In this document: piece by piece, positions 41,935 to 50,413 of the stretch
Position numbering within the stretch: the first letter of the stretch is position 1
How the letters are laid out: every line of letters begins with the position of its first letter
From: Rhizocola hellebori
GTDB lineage: Bacteria; Actinomycetota; Actinomycetes; Mycobacteriales; Micromonosporaceae
Length of the DNA stretch: 64,000 nucleotides
Direction: 5' to 3'
Assembly (NCBI RefSeq): GCF_016862955.1
Contig: NZ_BONY01000035.1
Location: 31,529 to 95,528 of the forward strand
The notes under the pieces: generated by a model
Databases searched by the model: none
Told to the model about the DNA's origin: nothing
What the model saw: the letters and a program-made list of their open reading frames with translations, nothing else
Position numbers and translations under genes: made by a program

Positions 41935-43139
41935 CTCCCGTTGCGCTGGACACCCTTGTGCTCGATGTCGTGGTCCCGGTACACAATGAGGAAAAGGATC
42001 TGGAAAAGTCGGTGCGGCGGCTGCATTCCCACCTGAGCACCCGGTTCCCTTTCCCTTACCGGATAACGATTGCGGACAACGCCAGCACCGATGGCACCGC
42101 GGCGATAGCGGCGATGCTGGCCGGTGAGCTGAGCAAGGTGCGGCATCTGCGTCTGGAGCAGAAAGGGCGCGGGAATGCGTTGCGGCACAGCTGGTCTACC
42201 TCTGAAGCGGCTGTGCTGGCCTACCTGGACGTAGACCTGTCCACGGATCTGGCGGCGTTGTTGCCGCTGGTGGCGCCGCTGATCAGTGGGCATTCCGACC
42301 TGGCGATCGGCTCACGGCTCTCGCCGCAGGCGCGCGTGGTGCGAGGGGCCAAGCGGGAGCTGATTTCCCGTGCCTACAACCAGTTGCTCAAACGCACCCT
42401 GGCCGTGCGGTTTTCCGACGCCCAATGCGGGTTCAAGGCTATCCGGGCCGACATTGCCAAAGATTTGCTTCCCTTGGTACGCGACACCGGCTGGTTCTTC
42501 GACACCGAACTCCTTGTCCTGGCGCAGAACATAGGGCTGCGGATCCATGAGGTCCCGGTCGACTGGACCGACGACCCGGACAGCCGCGTGGACATCGTCA
42601 GCACCGCGATCGCCGATCTGAAAGGCGTGAGCCGGGTCGGCCGAGCCCTGCTCACTGGGGCGCTCCCGGTGGCGAGGCTGCGTGAGCAGCTGGGCCGCGG
42701 CCCGCTGGCATCGGTCGCGGCGCCCGGGGTGCAGCCACACCTGTTGCGCCAGCTGGTCAGGTTCGGGGCGATCGGGATCGTCAGCACCGCCGCCTACGTG
42801 CTGCTTTACGCGCTGGCGCGGCCGGCCATGGGCGCGCAGGCGGCCAATCTGGTGGCCCTGCTGCTGACCGCGATCGCCAACACGGCAGCCAACCGCAGGC
42901 TCACCTTCGGCATCCGGGGGCGGGCAGAAGCGTTGCGCCATCAGGCTCAGGGGCTGGTGGTCTTCGGGCTCGGCTTCGCCTTCACCAGCTCATCGCTTCT
43001 GGCGCTGCACCTTTTCGACCCGCTGGCCGGTCACCTGGTCGAGACCCTGGTTCTGGTCGGGGCCAACCTGCTGGCCACCCTCGTTCGCTTCCTGCTGTTG
43101 CGGGGCTGGGTCTTCGCCGGCCGGACGGGGGTGGCGTAG
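41931..43139 (+). CDS. GT2 polyprenyl-phosphate glycosyltransferase fused to GtrA
   Basis: 402 residues. GT2 domain (1-~235): VVVPVHNEEKDLEKSVRRL, ADNASTDGT, LDVDLSTDLAALLPLV (DxD-type), GAKRELISRAYNQLLK, CGFKAIRAD; then a GtrA-like membrane domain (~265-395) with four helices (LVRFGAIGIVSTAAYVLLYA, LVALLLTAIANTAANRRLTF). DPM1/ArnC-like enzymes charge polyprenyl phosphate with a sugar, and GtrA flips it; here both are one polypeptide. ATG overlaps the GT39 stop (ATGA). Its 3' 150 bases overlap the convergent DUF3159 gene. Confidence 0.88.
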   Translation: MTPVALDTLVLDVVVPVHNEEKDLEKSVRRLHSHLSTRFPFPYRITIADNASTDGTAAIAAMLAGELSKVRHLRLEQKGRGNALRHSWSTSEAAVLAYLDVDLSTDLAALLPLVAPLISGHSDLAIGSRLSPQARVVRGAKRELISRAYNQLLKRTLAVRFSDAQCGFKAIRADIAKDLLPLVRDTGWFFDTELLVLAQNIGLRIHEVPVDWTDDPDSRVDIVSTAIADLKGVSRVGRALLTGALPVARLREQLGRGPLASVAAPGVQPHLLRQLVRFGAIGIVSTAAYVLLYALARPAMGAQAANLVALLLTAIANTAANRRLTFGIRGRAEALRHQAQGLVVFGLGFAFTSSSLLALHLFDPLAGHLVETLVLVGANLLATLVRFLLLRGWVFAGRTGVA

Positions 43140-43775
43140 CCCGGGATGCCCCGGGGGCAGGGTGCGCTGGATCACCCACCAGCTCACCGCGACACAGGCG
43201 GCGATCAGTGGATAGGTGAGCGCGAAGGTGGCCACGGTGAGGGCTCCGGCCATGCCGGCCCACCACAGCGGCACCCAGACGGCGACCCGGATCAGGTACT
43301 GCAGTGCCCACACGCAGCTGCCGCGGCTGTAGGCGCGCATCAGGTCGGGATCGTGCCGCCATCGGCCTTTCTGCCCGAGCAGGGTGCCGACCACCACGCC
43401 CAGCAGGGGCCACCGGATGACGATGCTGACCGTCCACGCGAGCAGGCTCGCCAGGTTGGAAACGATGCGGGGGATGAAGATGTCCTCGATGTTGCCGGTG
43501 CGCATGACGATGAGCACCCCGACGACGACGCCGAGCAACCCGATCACGACCGCGCGTGGTTTGTCGCCACGCCAAACCCGCCAGGTCGCGATCAGCGCGG
43601 TCACGGCGATCGCGATGACGGAGGCCCAGCCGATGGATCGATGAATGGCGAAGTAACCAACGACGAAGGCGACCGGGCCGAGGGTGGCATCGATGGCCGC
43701 GCTTCTGCCGCCCAGGAGGTCGGCTAGAGATTCGGCCGCAGGATCTTTCAGTGGCGTGGCCAAGGGAAACTCCAC
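42990..43775 (-). CDS. DUF3159 membrane protein with unusual C-terminal extension
   Basis: 261 residues, GTG start at 43775. Six helices typical of DUF3159 (PAAESLADLLGGRSAAIDAT opening, VVIGLLGVVVGVLIV, LRAYSRGSCVWALQYLIR). The recognisable family part ends about residue 205 (WWVIQRTLPPGHPGL). The following ~50 residues (HPRPAGEDPAPQQQEANEGG onward) have no family character and are encoded antisense to the end of the GT2-GtrA gene, so a lost stop codon with read-through is likely. No ribosome-binding site is seen before the GTG. Confidence 0.8.
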   Translation of the reverse strand: MEFPLATPLKDPAAESLADLLGGRSAAIDATLGPVAFVVGYFAIHRSIGWASVIAIAVTALIATWRVWRGDKPRAVVIGLLGVVVGVLIVMRTGNIEDIFIPRIVSNLASLLAWTVSIVIRWPLLGVVVGTLLGQKGRWRHDPDLMRAYSRGSCVWALQYLIRVAVWVPLWWAGMAGALTVATFALTYPLIAACVAVSWWVIQRTLPPGHPGLRHPRPAGEDPAPQQQEANEGGQQVGPDQNQGLDQVTGQRVEKVQRQKR

Positions 43776-43791
43776 TGCTTAAGGAGTAAGG

Positions 43792-43810
43792 TTAGGCAAG
43801 CCTAGCCTGC
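43792..43810. promoter_or_regulatory. Possible DtxR/IdeR iron box
   Basis: TTAGGCAAGCCTAGCCTGC agrees with the IdeR/DtxR consensus TWAGGTWAGSCTWACCTWA at 15 of 19 positions by my count. It lies between the divergent DUF3159 gene (start 43775) and the M20 peptidase (start 43848), suiting iron-dependent control of either or both. A single site and four mismatches leave room for chance. Confidence 0.45.
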
Positions 43811-43847
43811 TTCGTGAAAGCCGGATAGCTCTGGTAGGAAGATCGGT

Positions 43848-45155
43848 ATGCGCTCAATTGCTGATGAAGAGGTTATCGACCTCTGCCGGGATCTGATACG
43901 TATCGACACCACGAATACGGGCGATCCGGCCACCAGCGTGGGGGAGCGGGCAGCCGCGGAATACGTCGCGGCGAGCCTGTCGGAGGTCGGTCTGGCGCCT
44001 ACGTTCCTGGAGAGCGCGCCCGGCCGGGCCAATGTGGTGGTGCGGATCCCCGGCGCCGACCCGAGCCGCGGGGCACTTCTGGTCCACGGGCACCTGGACG
44101 TGGTACCGGCCGATGCCTCGGAATGGTCGGTGGACCCGTTCTCTGGGGAGATCAAGGACGGCTTCCTGTGGGGCCGCGGCGCGGTCGACATGAAGGACTT
44201 CGACGCGATGGCGCTCGCGGTGATCCGTGACTGGCAACGCACCGGATACACCCCGCCGCGCGACATCGTGCTGTGCTACACCGCCGATGAGGAGGCGGGT
44301 AGCGACTACGGCGCGACCTTCCTGGTGGACAAGCACGCCGACCTGTTCGAGGGGTGCACCGAGGCCATCGGCGAGGTCGGCGGCTTCTCCTACTCGGTGA
44401 CCAACGACCTTCGCCTGTACCTGGTCCAGACCGCCGAGAAGGGCATCGACTGGCTGCGCGTGCACGCCACCGGCCGGCCCGGCCACGGCTCGTTCGTCCA
44501 CGACGACAACGCGGTGACCACGCTGTGCGAGGCGATCGCCCGCGTGGGCCGGCACCGCTTCCCGGTCGTGGTCACGCCGACCGTGCGTGCCTTCCTCGAG
44601 CAGGTCTCCGAGGCGCTGCAGATCGATCTCGACCCCGATGACCCAGAACTCGCCATCTCAAAACTTGGCCCGATCGCGGCGATCGTCGGCGCCACGATCC
44701 GCAACACCGCCAACCCGACCGGGCTGAACGCGGGCTACAAGCACAATGTGATCCCCAGCAAAGCCAGCGGCACGATCGACTGCCGCACGCTGCCCGGCCA
44801 GTTCGACCTCTTCCGCGAACAGCTCCTGGAGGTCCTCGGCCCCGACATCGAGCTGGAGCAGGTCCATCGACAGCCGGCTCTGGAGACCACCTTCGACGGC
44901 GACCTGGTCGACGCCATGGCCGCGGCACTGAGGGCGGAGGATCCCGGCGCCCGCGCGGTCCCGTATATGCTCTCCGGCGGCACCGACGCCAAACAGTTCG
45001 CCAGGCTGGGCATCCGTTGCTTCGGTTTCTCACCGCTGAAGCTGCCGGCCGACCTGAACTTCTCGGCGTTGTTCCATGGCATCGACGAACGGGTGCCGGT
45101 CGAGGGACTACAGTTCGGCGTGCGAGTCTTGGACCGATTTTTGAGGGGTTCTTAG
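43848..45155 (+). CDS. M20 family metallopeptidase
   Basis: 435 residues. Zinc-binding and catalytic motifs of M20: LLVHGHLDVVPAD (His, Asp), GRGAVDMKDF, and the general base/ligand pair in YTADEEAGSDYG; final His region LFHGIDERVPVEGL. An intervening dimerisation domain (about 190-320). Cytosolic dipeptidase/deacylase; related to Rv2141c-like actinobacterial enzymes. Good ribosome-binding site (AGGAAG). It heads the M20 - conserved hypothetical - (convergent) DUF5703 set common in actinobacteria. Just downstream of a possible iron box. Confidence 0.88.
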   Translation: MRSIADEEVIDLCRDLIRIDTTNTGDPATSVGERAAAEYVAASLSEVGLAPTFLESAPGRANVVVRIPGADPSRGALLVHGHLDVVPADASEWSVDPFSGEIKDGFLWGRGAVDMKDFDAMALAVIRDWQRTGYTPPRDIVLCYTADEEAGSDYGATFLVDKHADLFEGCTEAIGEVGGFSYSVTNDLRLYLVQTAEKGIDWLRVHATGRPGHGSFVHDDNAVTTLCEAIARVGRHRFPVVVTPTVRAFLEQVSEALQIDLDPDDPELAISKLGPIAAIVGATIRNTANPTGLNAGYKHNVIPSKASGTIDCRTLPGQFDLFREQLLEVLGPDIELEQVHRQPALETTFDGDLVDAMAAALRAEDPGARAVPYMLSGGTDAKQFARLGIRCFGFSPLKLPADLNFSALFHGIDERVPVEGLQFGVRVLDRFLRGS

Positions 45156-45157
45156 CT

Positions 45158-45805
45158 ATGACTGAAAACCATGCCGCCGTCGAGGCCGCGCTGGAGCACA
45201 TGATCGCCGCAGCTCGCGCGCACCTGACCGCCGTCCAGGAGGCCAAGGGCGAGGTGGACAGCGACGAGGTGTGGCAGGCCTACGTGGCGTTTAACAACTC
45301 CGCGGTCGCCTATGACGAACTCCTTTCGGCGAACTATGGCGAGCCGTTGCCGTGGGAGGTCGAGCCGATCGACCCCGACAAGGCGGACAAGTTTGTCACC
45401 GACCTGGTGGCGGCCGAAGGTGGCGTCGATGATCCGCACCCGCGGGTGGTGTCGGTGCGCCAGCGTCGCGACTATCACATCCCGAGCGTGTCCGCGCTGC
45501 TCAAGGCGGCGGAGATGGCGCGCAAGGAGGTGGCGGTCGACGGTTCCGATGAGCCGATCACCACGGTGGCCGACGCCCTGCTGGAGCTGCTGCAGACCTC
45601 GGACGGGTCGCTTGCCGCGCTCGATATTCCGGAGCTGGAGCCGCTCGACGGGATCGTCACGGTGGCCGAGGTGGACGAGGCGCTTGAGCCGGACAGCTAC
45701 GCCGAGGCCGACGTGAACGGGCCTTACGTTCTTTCAAGCACGGACAAACTGGTGGCGCGCCTTGACGAGCACCTCACCGGGGACATCTTCGAAGACGAAG
45801 ACTGA
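45158..45805 (+). CDS. Conserved actinobacterial hypothetical protein
   Basis: 215 residues starting two bases after the M20 stop. Very acidic, pI clearly low; no membrane helix or catalytic motif. Begins MTENHAAVEAALEHMIAAAR and has a strong conserved-looking core VWQAYVAFNNSAVAYDELLSANYGEPLPWEVEPI. Its constant place behind the M20 peptidase suggests a linked role, but the biochemical function is unknown. The start codon is supported by the preceding stop; the GAGGGG upstream is 12 bases away. Confidence 0.75.
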   Translation: MTENHAAVEAALEHMIAAARAHLTAVQEAKGEVDSDEVWQAYVAFNNSAVAYDELLSANYGEPLPWEVEPIDPDKADKFVTDLVAAEGGVDDPHPRVVSVRQRRDYHIPSVSALLKAAEMARKEVAVDGSDEPITTVADALLELLQTSDGSLAALDIPELEPLDGIVTVAEVDEALEPDSYAEADVNGPYVLSSTDKLVARLDEHLTGDIFEDED

Positions 45806-45810
45806 TTCGG

Positions 45811-46002
45811 TTATGTAGAAAGACCCGGCAGGAGAAGGTTGCGCCGAGGGCGGCGCAACATCACCTGCCGGGTTCCGTCGCGCAGCATCCGCACTCGGGC
45901 TAGCTCCCAGCCGCCGTACTCGGCTTGTAGAGCAAGCCGCACCGCTGCGGTCACTCGGTCGACATCCGGTGGTAACCGCAACGGCGCGTACTCGTAGTCC
46001 AT
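45811..46002 (-). CDS. DUF5703 family protein
   Basis: 63 residues: MDYEYAPLRLPPDVDRVTAA and GGWELARVRMLRDGTRQVML are the family signature. Small strand-rich actinobacterial protein of unknown function, conventionally found convergent to the M20-linked hypothetical gene. Five bases separate the two stops. The last third of the gene is folded into a long hairpin that probably doubles as the transcription terminator. Confidence 0.82.
   Translation of the reverse strand: MDYEYAPLRLPPDVDRVTAAVRLALQAEYGGWELARVRMLRDGTRQVMLRRPRRNLLLPGLST
45823..45873. terminator. Compound hairpin in the DUF5703 coding end
   Basis: Outer arms ACCCGGCAGG (45823-45832) and CCTGCCGGGT (45864-45873), 10 bp, enclose inner arms GTTGCGCC (45838-45845) and GGCGCAAC (45852-45859), 8 bp. 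Strong on both strands and without a U-tract; located where the two convergent transcripts meet. Confidence 0.6.
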
Positions 46003-46041
46003 GCGATTTATGCTGCACCTAGATCCGGGCGAAGGCCAGTC

Positions 46042-47013
46042 TTACGGGTCCCCTTCCGGGTAACCAATTCCCACCGCAGATACATCGTCGAGCGCGCGAG
46101 CGATCTCGGCGGGCAGAGTGATCTCCTCAGCGCTCAGCGCCGCCTCAAGCTGCTCGACCGTCCGGGTGCCCACAATGGGGGCAGTCACGCCTGGGCGGTC
46201 GCGCAGCCACGCGAGAGCCGCCTCAGTGGCCGAAATGCCCAGGCCCGCGGCAGCCGTGGCAAGCGATTCGACTATCGCCGAGCATCGTGGTTGGAGATAG
46301 GGCAACACGAATCGCTCGAAGTGGGGCCGGCTGGCCCGCGAATCGGCGGGGCGATCGTGGCGATATTTTCCGGTCAGCACCCCGCGCCCGAGCGGCGACC
46401 ACGGCAACAGCCCGATGCCGAGGGCCTCGCAGGCGGGCAGCACCTCACGTTCGATTCCGCGCTGCAGCAACGAATATTCCATCTGCGAGGCCACGATCGG
46501 GGCCCGGCCGGGCCAGCATTGTTGCCACGTCGCGGCGCGGGCGGTCTGCCAGCCGGAGAAGTTGGAGACCCCCGCGTAGCGCACCTTGCCGCTGGCGACG
46601 GCGTGGTCGACCGCGGTCAGCGTCTCCTCCATCGGAGTGGCCGAGTCCCACCCGTGTACCAGCCACAGGTCGACATGCGACACACCGAGCCGGGTCAGCG
46701 TGGTGTCGAGGGTCTTGAGCAGGTGCCCGCGCGAGGCGTCGTGGCGTCTTCCGGCTCGGGCGCGCAGCCCGGCCTTGGCCACGATCAGCAGATCGTCGCG
46801 GGAGACCATGGCGTCCAGCAGCGTCCCGAGCACGGCTTCGGCTTCGCCGTCGGCGTAGACGTCCGCTGTGTCGACCAGGTTGCCACCCGCGTCCACGAAC
46901 GTTTTGAGCTGGGCTCCGGCGTCGTCCGGGTCGGTGTCCAGACCCCAGGTCATGGTGCCCAACCCCAGCCGGGAGACCATCAGCCCACTTCGGCCGAGGG
47001 GTCGCTGCTGCAT
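46042..47013 (-). CDS. Aldo/keto reductase
   Basis: 323 residues. (beta/alpha)8 AKR fold with catalytic tetrad D48 and Y53 (LVDTADVYADG), K80 (LIVAKAG) and H (WLVHGWDS). NADPH-binding tail region IVGTRTVEQLEAAL. Substrate class cannot be deduced; many actinobacterial AKRs detoxify aldehydes. Divergent from the F420-type oxidoreductase with 51 bases between the starts, hinting at joint control. Confidence 0.88.
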   Translation of the reverse strand: MQQRPLGRSGLMVSRLGLGTMTWGLDTDPDDAGAQLKTFVDAGGNLVDTADVYADGEAEAVLGTLLDAMVSRDDLLIVAKAGLRARAGRRHDASRGHLLKTLDTTLTRLGVSHVDLWLVHGWDSATPMEETLTAVDHAVASGKVRYAGVSNFSGWQTARAATWQQCWPGRAPIVASQMEYSLLQRGIEREVLPACEALGIGLLPWSPLGRGVLTGKYRHDRPADSRASRPHFERFVLPYLQPRCSAIVESLATAAAGLGISATEAALAWLRDRPGVTAPIVGTRTVEQLEAALSAEEITLPAEIARALDDVSAVGIGYPEGDP

Positions 47014-47064
47014 GTCGTGGACTCTATCTTCAGACTTATCTTACTAACGGGTAACGTGTCGCCC

Positions 47065-48117
47065 ATGCGTCTTGGTCTCAATCTCGGTTACCAAACACCC
47101 TGGACCACCCCGGCCGATCACCTGGCCATCGCCCAGGAAGCCGACCGGCTCGGCTACTCCTGCGTGTGGGTGGCGGAAGCCTACGGCTCGGATTCGCCGA
47201 GCATCCTCGCCTGGATCGCCGGGCAGACCGAGCGCATCGACGTGGGCAGCGCGGTCATGCAAATCCCGGCCCGCACGCCGGCCACCACCGCGATGACCGC
47301 GGCCACCATCGACTCCATCACCGGTGGCCGGTTCCGGCTCGGTCTCGGGGTGTCCGGGCCGCAGGTTTCCGAGGGCTGGCACGGGGTTCGCTATGGCAAG
47401 CCGCTGGGCCGAACCCGCGAATACGTCGAGATCGTCAAGATGGCGCTGGCCCGCCAGACCGTGGCGTTCGAAGGCGAGCACTACACGCTGCCGCTGCCGG
47501 GCGGGCCGGGCAAGGCGCTCAAGCTCTCGTTCCGTCCACATCGGACGGACATCCCGATCTATCTGGCCGCGGTCGGGCCGAAGAATCTGGAGCTGGCCGG
47601 GGAGATCGCCGACGGGTGGCTCGCCATCTTCTACGACCCGGGCATGGGCGAGCAGTTCCTCGCGCCCATCGCCAAAGGGCGGGCCAAGGTGGGCAAAGAT
47701 ATGACCGGTTTTGATGTGGTACCAAGCGTGCCGGTGGTCTTCGGCGATGACCCCGAGAGCTGTGCCGAGCTGCTGCGCCCCTATTGCGCCCTCTACATCG
47801 GAGGGATGGGCAGCCGGGAGAAGAACTTCTACAACGAGCTGGCCACCCGGATGGGCTACGGGGAGGCCGCGCGTGAGATCCAGGATCTCTACCTTTCCGG
47901 GCAGCAGCGCGACGCGGCGGCGGCCGTGCCGTTCGAGTTCATCGACCGCACCTCGCTGCTGGGGCCGGTCGACCGGGTCGCCGCGCGGATGCGTGAATAC
48001 GCCCAGTCCGGCGTGACGTCCCTGGCCGTGTCGATGTTCGCGGGGGACGCGGAGACCGGCCGCGAGATAGTGCGTAGTGTGGCGGAGGCACACCGGCTAT
48101 CCGGCACTGGAGACTGA
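47065..48117 (+). CDS. LLM class F420-dependent oxidoreductase
   Basis: 350 residues; luciferase-like TIM barrel. MRLGLNLGYQTPWTTPADHL opening, GYSCVWVAEAYGSDSPSILAW, RTPATTAMTAATIDSITGGR and FRLGLGVSGPQVSEGWHG, all of the F420-binding subfamily found widely in mycobacteria and streptomycetes. Hydride transfer from F420H2 to an unknown substrate. The stop of this gene is four bases from the GTG of uppP, so uppP and the next phosphatase gene are probably in the same operon. Confidence 0.87.
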   Translation: MRLGLNLGYQTPWTTPADHLAIAQEADRLGYSCVWVAEAYGSDSPSILAWIAGQTERIDVGSAVMQIPARTPATTAMTAATIDSITGGRFRLGLGVSGPQVSEGWHGVRYGKPLGRTREYVEIVKMALARQTVAFEGEHYTLPLPGGPGKALKLSFRPHRTDIPIYLAAVGPKNLELAGEIADGWLAIFYDPGMGEQFLAPIAKGRAKVGKDMTGFDVVPSVPVVFGDDPESCAELLRPYCALYIGGMGSREKNFYNELATRMGYGEAAREIQDLYLSGQQRDAAAAVPFEFIDRTSLLGPVDRVAARMREYAQSGVTSLAVSMFAGDAETGREIVRSVAEAHRLSGTGD

Positions 48118-48121
48118 TCGC

Positions 48122-48952
48122 GTGGAAATTTGGCAGGCCATAGTTCTCGGCATCGTTGAAGGCATCACCGAGTTCCTTCCAATCTCATCCACAGGGCATC
48201 TGACCATCGCCGAAAAGCTGATGGACCTGCCGATCGACGACCCGGCGGTCACCGCGTTCACCGCGGTGATCCAGGTCGGCGCGATCGCTGCGGTGCTCGT
48301 CTACTTCGCCAAGGACATCGGCCGGCTAGGCGCCGCCTGGTTCAAGGGGCTGTTCTCGGCGTCCGGCCGGGAGAATCCCGACTACCGCCTGGCCTGGTAC
48401 GTCATCGCGGGCTCCCTGCCGATCTGCGTGGTGGGCATCCTCGGCAAGGACGTCATCAAGGGCCCGCTGCGCAGCCTGTGGTTCGTGGCCGGAGCGCTGC
48501 TGGTGTGGAGCGCCGTGATGGCCTTCGCCGAATACGCCGCCACCAAGCAGCGCCACGAGGCCGACCTCACCCTCAAGGACACCCTGATAATCGGTCTGGC
48601 TCAATGCCTTGCGCTGATTCCCGGGGTTTCCCGCTCCGGTGCGACCATCACCGTGGGCCTGTTGCGCGACCTCGACCGGGTTACCGCCACCCGGCTGGCT
48701 TTCTTCCTCGGCGTGCCGGCGCTGACCGCCGCGGGCATCTACGAGCTGCCCGACGCGCTGGAAGGCGACAAGGTCGGGATTTCCGCACTGGTCATCGGCA
48801 CCGTGGTCAGCTTCATCGTCGCCTACGCCTCCATCGCGTGGCTGCTGAAATTTGTGGCTCACCACACGATGATGCTTTTTGTCTGGTACCGGGTGGTCTT
48901 GGGTAGTCTCATCATTGTGCTTCTCGCCACCGGTGTGGTTTCGGCCACCTGA
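48122..48952 (+). CDS. uppP: Undecaprenyl-diphosphatase
   Basis: 276 residues, about eight membrane helices. Motif 1 GIVEGITEFLPISSTGHL and motif 2 LIPGVSRSGATI carry the catalytic Glu/Ser/Arg residues of UppP (BacA). It recycles undecaprenyl diphosphate to the monophosphate lipid carrier for cell-wall synthesis. GTG start 48122 directly after the preceding gene. Overlaps the next gene by one base (TGATG). Confidence 0.94.
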   Translation: MEIWQAIVLGIVEGITEFLPISSTGHLTIAEKLMDLPIDDPAVTAFTAVIQVGAIAAVLVYFAKDIGRLGAAWFKGLFSASGRENPDYRLAWYVIAGSLPICVVGILGKDVIKGPLRSLWFVAGALLVWSAVMAFAEYAATKQRHEADLTLKDTLIIGLAQCLALIPGVSRSGATITVGLLRDLDRVTATRLAFFLGVPALTAAGIYELPDALEGDKVGISALVIGTVVSFIVAYASIAWLLKFVAHHTMMLFVWYRVVLGSLIIVLLATGVVSAT

Positions 48953-49614
48953 TGACCACGCTCATCCTGCTGCGGCATGGGCGCACCACCGCCAACACCG
49001 AGGGTGTCCTGGCCGGTGACTCGCCGGTGCCCCTTGACGAGGTCGGGGTGGTCCAGGCCCAGGCCGCCGGGGCGCGCCTGGCCGGGCTGCCGCTGCGTGC
49101 CGTGGTCACCAGCCCGCTGGAACGCTGCAAGCAGACGCTCACCCTGGCGCTGCCCGGCGTCAACCCGGCCGTCGAGCCCGGCTTCACCGAATGCGGCTAC
49201 GGCGACTGGTCCGGGCGCAAGCTTTCCGAGCTGTCCGACGAGCCGCAGTGGCGCACCGTCCAGCTGCACCCGTCAGCGGTGGTCTTCCCGGGCGGGGAAG
49301 CGTTGGCGGCCATGGCTTCCCGCGCGGTGACCGCGGTGCGTCGCTGGAACGAGATCGTGGCGGCGGAAAACGGCCCCGACGCCACCTGGCTGGCGTGCAG
49401 CCACGGCGACGTCATCAAGGCGATCGTCGCCGACGCGCTGGGGCTGCACCTGGACCTGTTCCAGCGCATCCACATCGCCCCCGGGTCGCTCACCGTGATC
49501 CGCTACACCCCGGACCGGCCGTTCCTGGTGCGCCTCTCCGAAGACCAGTCGCCCCTTGCCTTGCCTCCCGCGGGCACCTCCTCCGACGCCCCGGTCGGCG
49601 GCGGCGCCGTCTAG
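48952..49614 (+). CDS. Histidine phosphatase family protein
   Basis: 220 residues. RHG motif LLRHGRTTANTEG (catalytic His), a second Arg, Glu in FTECGYGDWSG and the second His in CSHGDVIKAI. Small-molecule phosphatase; the MSMEG_4193-type position next to mshC and DUF3090 genes is conserved in actinobacteria. Coupled to uppP by one-base overlap. The C-terminus is a flexible Ala/Gly/Pro tail. Confidence 0.88.
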   Translation: MTTLILLRHGRTTANTEGVLAGDSPVPLDEVGVVQAQAAGARLAGLPLRAVVTSPLERCKQTLTLALPGVNPAVEPGFTECGYGDWSGRKLSELSDEPQWRTVQLHPSAVVFPGGEALAAMASRAVTAVRRWNEIVAAENGPDATWLACSHGDVIKAIVADALGLHLDLFQRIHIAPGSLTVIRYTPDRPFLVRLSEDQSPLALPPAGTSSDAPVGGGAV

Positions 49615-49620
49615 CCCACC

Positions 49621-49637
49621 ACCCGCGCGCGGCGGGT
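49621..49637. terminator. Short hairpin between convergent genes
   Basis: ACCCGC (49621-49626) with GCGGGT (49632-49637), 5-base loop GCGCG, located in the 46-base gap between the phosphatase and the SCO1664-type gene. A second small hairpin CCGC-TGCT-GCGG (49640-49651) follows. No U-tract; weak evidence. Confidence 0.35.
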
Positions 49638-49660
49638 TCCGCTGCTGCGGCGGCTAGGGG

Positions 49661-50413
49661 TTATATCGGGGGCCAGGGGATGGCGTGGCGGTCGTCCGGT
49701 GGCAGCGGAAGCGCCTGTGTCTTCGCGATGCGGACGGTCAGCGCCTCAAGCTCCACATTGGACAGAAGCGGCGTCAGCGCGCTGAAGTCGGCCGCGCGCA
49801 GGGCCGCCCGGTCGGCCGGATCGACAGGGCGGCCGCCGAATCCCCATAGGACGGTGCGCAGCTTGTCGTCGGTGTGGAAACACACGCCGTGGTCGACACC
49901 GTAGAGCCCGCCGGAGGGAGTGGCCAGGACATGGCCGCCCTTGCGGTCGGCGTTGTTGGCGATCGTGTCGAACAGGGCCAGCCGGGCCAGCCGGGGATCG
50001 TCGGCGTGGGCGAGGACGTAGGGGTGGCCGTCTTCGTCCTGGGCGGCGGCGACCGGCAGCCAGTCGCCGGGAAGCTCTTGCGAGGGCACAAAGCCCACCG
50101 GCGGCTCCACCAGCTCCTCCAGCCACAGCTGGCACGAGCCGGGGCCTAGCGGGCCGTCGCGCATGACCGTGGGCGGCACCAGGTCCCAGCCCAGGGCCGC
50201 GCTCAGCTCGTAGGCGGCCACCTCACGGGCGGCCAGGGTGCCGGTGGGAAAGTCCCACAGCGGCCGCTCACCCCGGATCGGCTTGTAGACCGCCTTCACC
50301 ACGTCGCTTAACTGAACCCGCAGAGTGATGTTCGACGCGTCGACCAGGCGGCCCTCGATCTCCATGTCGCCTTCGCGCAGGAGCGCCAGAACGCTATCGG
50401 CGGTGGTAGCCAT
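49661..50413 (-). CDS. SCO1664 family protein (PI3/4-kinase-like fold)
   Basis: 250 residues. The pattern VVKAVYKPIRGERPLWDFPTG with EVAAYELSAALGWDLVPPTV, LFDTIANNADRKGGHVL and YGVDHGVCFH recalls kinase elements (Lys, then NADRK...DHG as HRD/DFG equivalents), like the HipA/PI3K-type fold; activity has not been shown to my knowledge. Conserved between the phosphatase and DUF3090 genes in actinobacteria next to mshC. The start ATG is embedded in the last codons of the DUF3090 gene (20-base overlap), so both are coexpressed. Confidence 0.78.
   Translation of the reverse strand: MATTADSVLALLREGDMEIEGRLVDASNITLRVQLSDVVKAVYKPIRGERPLWDFPTGTLAAREVAAYELSAALGWDLVPPTVMRDGPLGPGSCQLWLEELVEPPVGFVPSQELPGDWLPVAAAQDEDGHPYVLAHADDPRLARLALFDTIANNADRKGGHVLATPSGGLYGVDHGVCFHTDDKLRTVLWGFGGRPVDPADRAALRAADFSALTPLLSNVELEALTVRIAKTQALPLPPDDRHAIPWPPI

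Noticed and set aside
47044..48093. Minus-strand open frame over the LLM oxidoreductase
   Set aside because: Antisense shadow of a well-supported gene.
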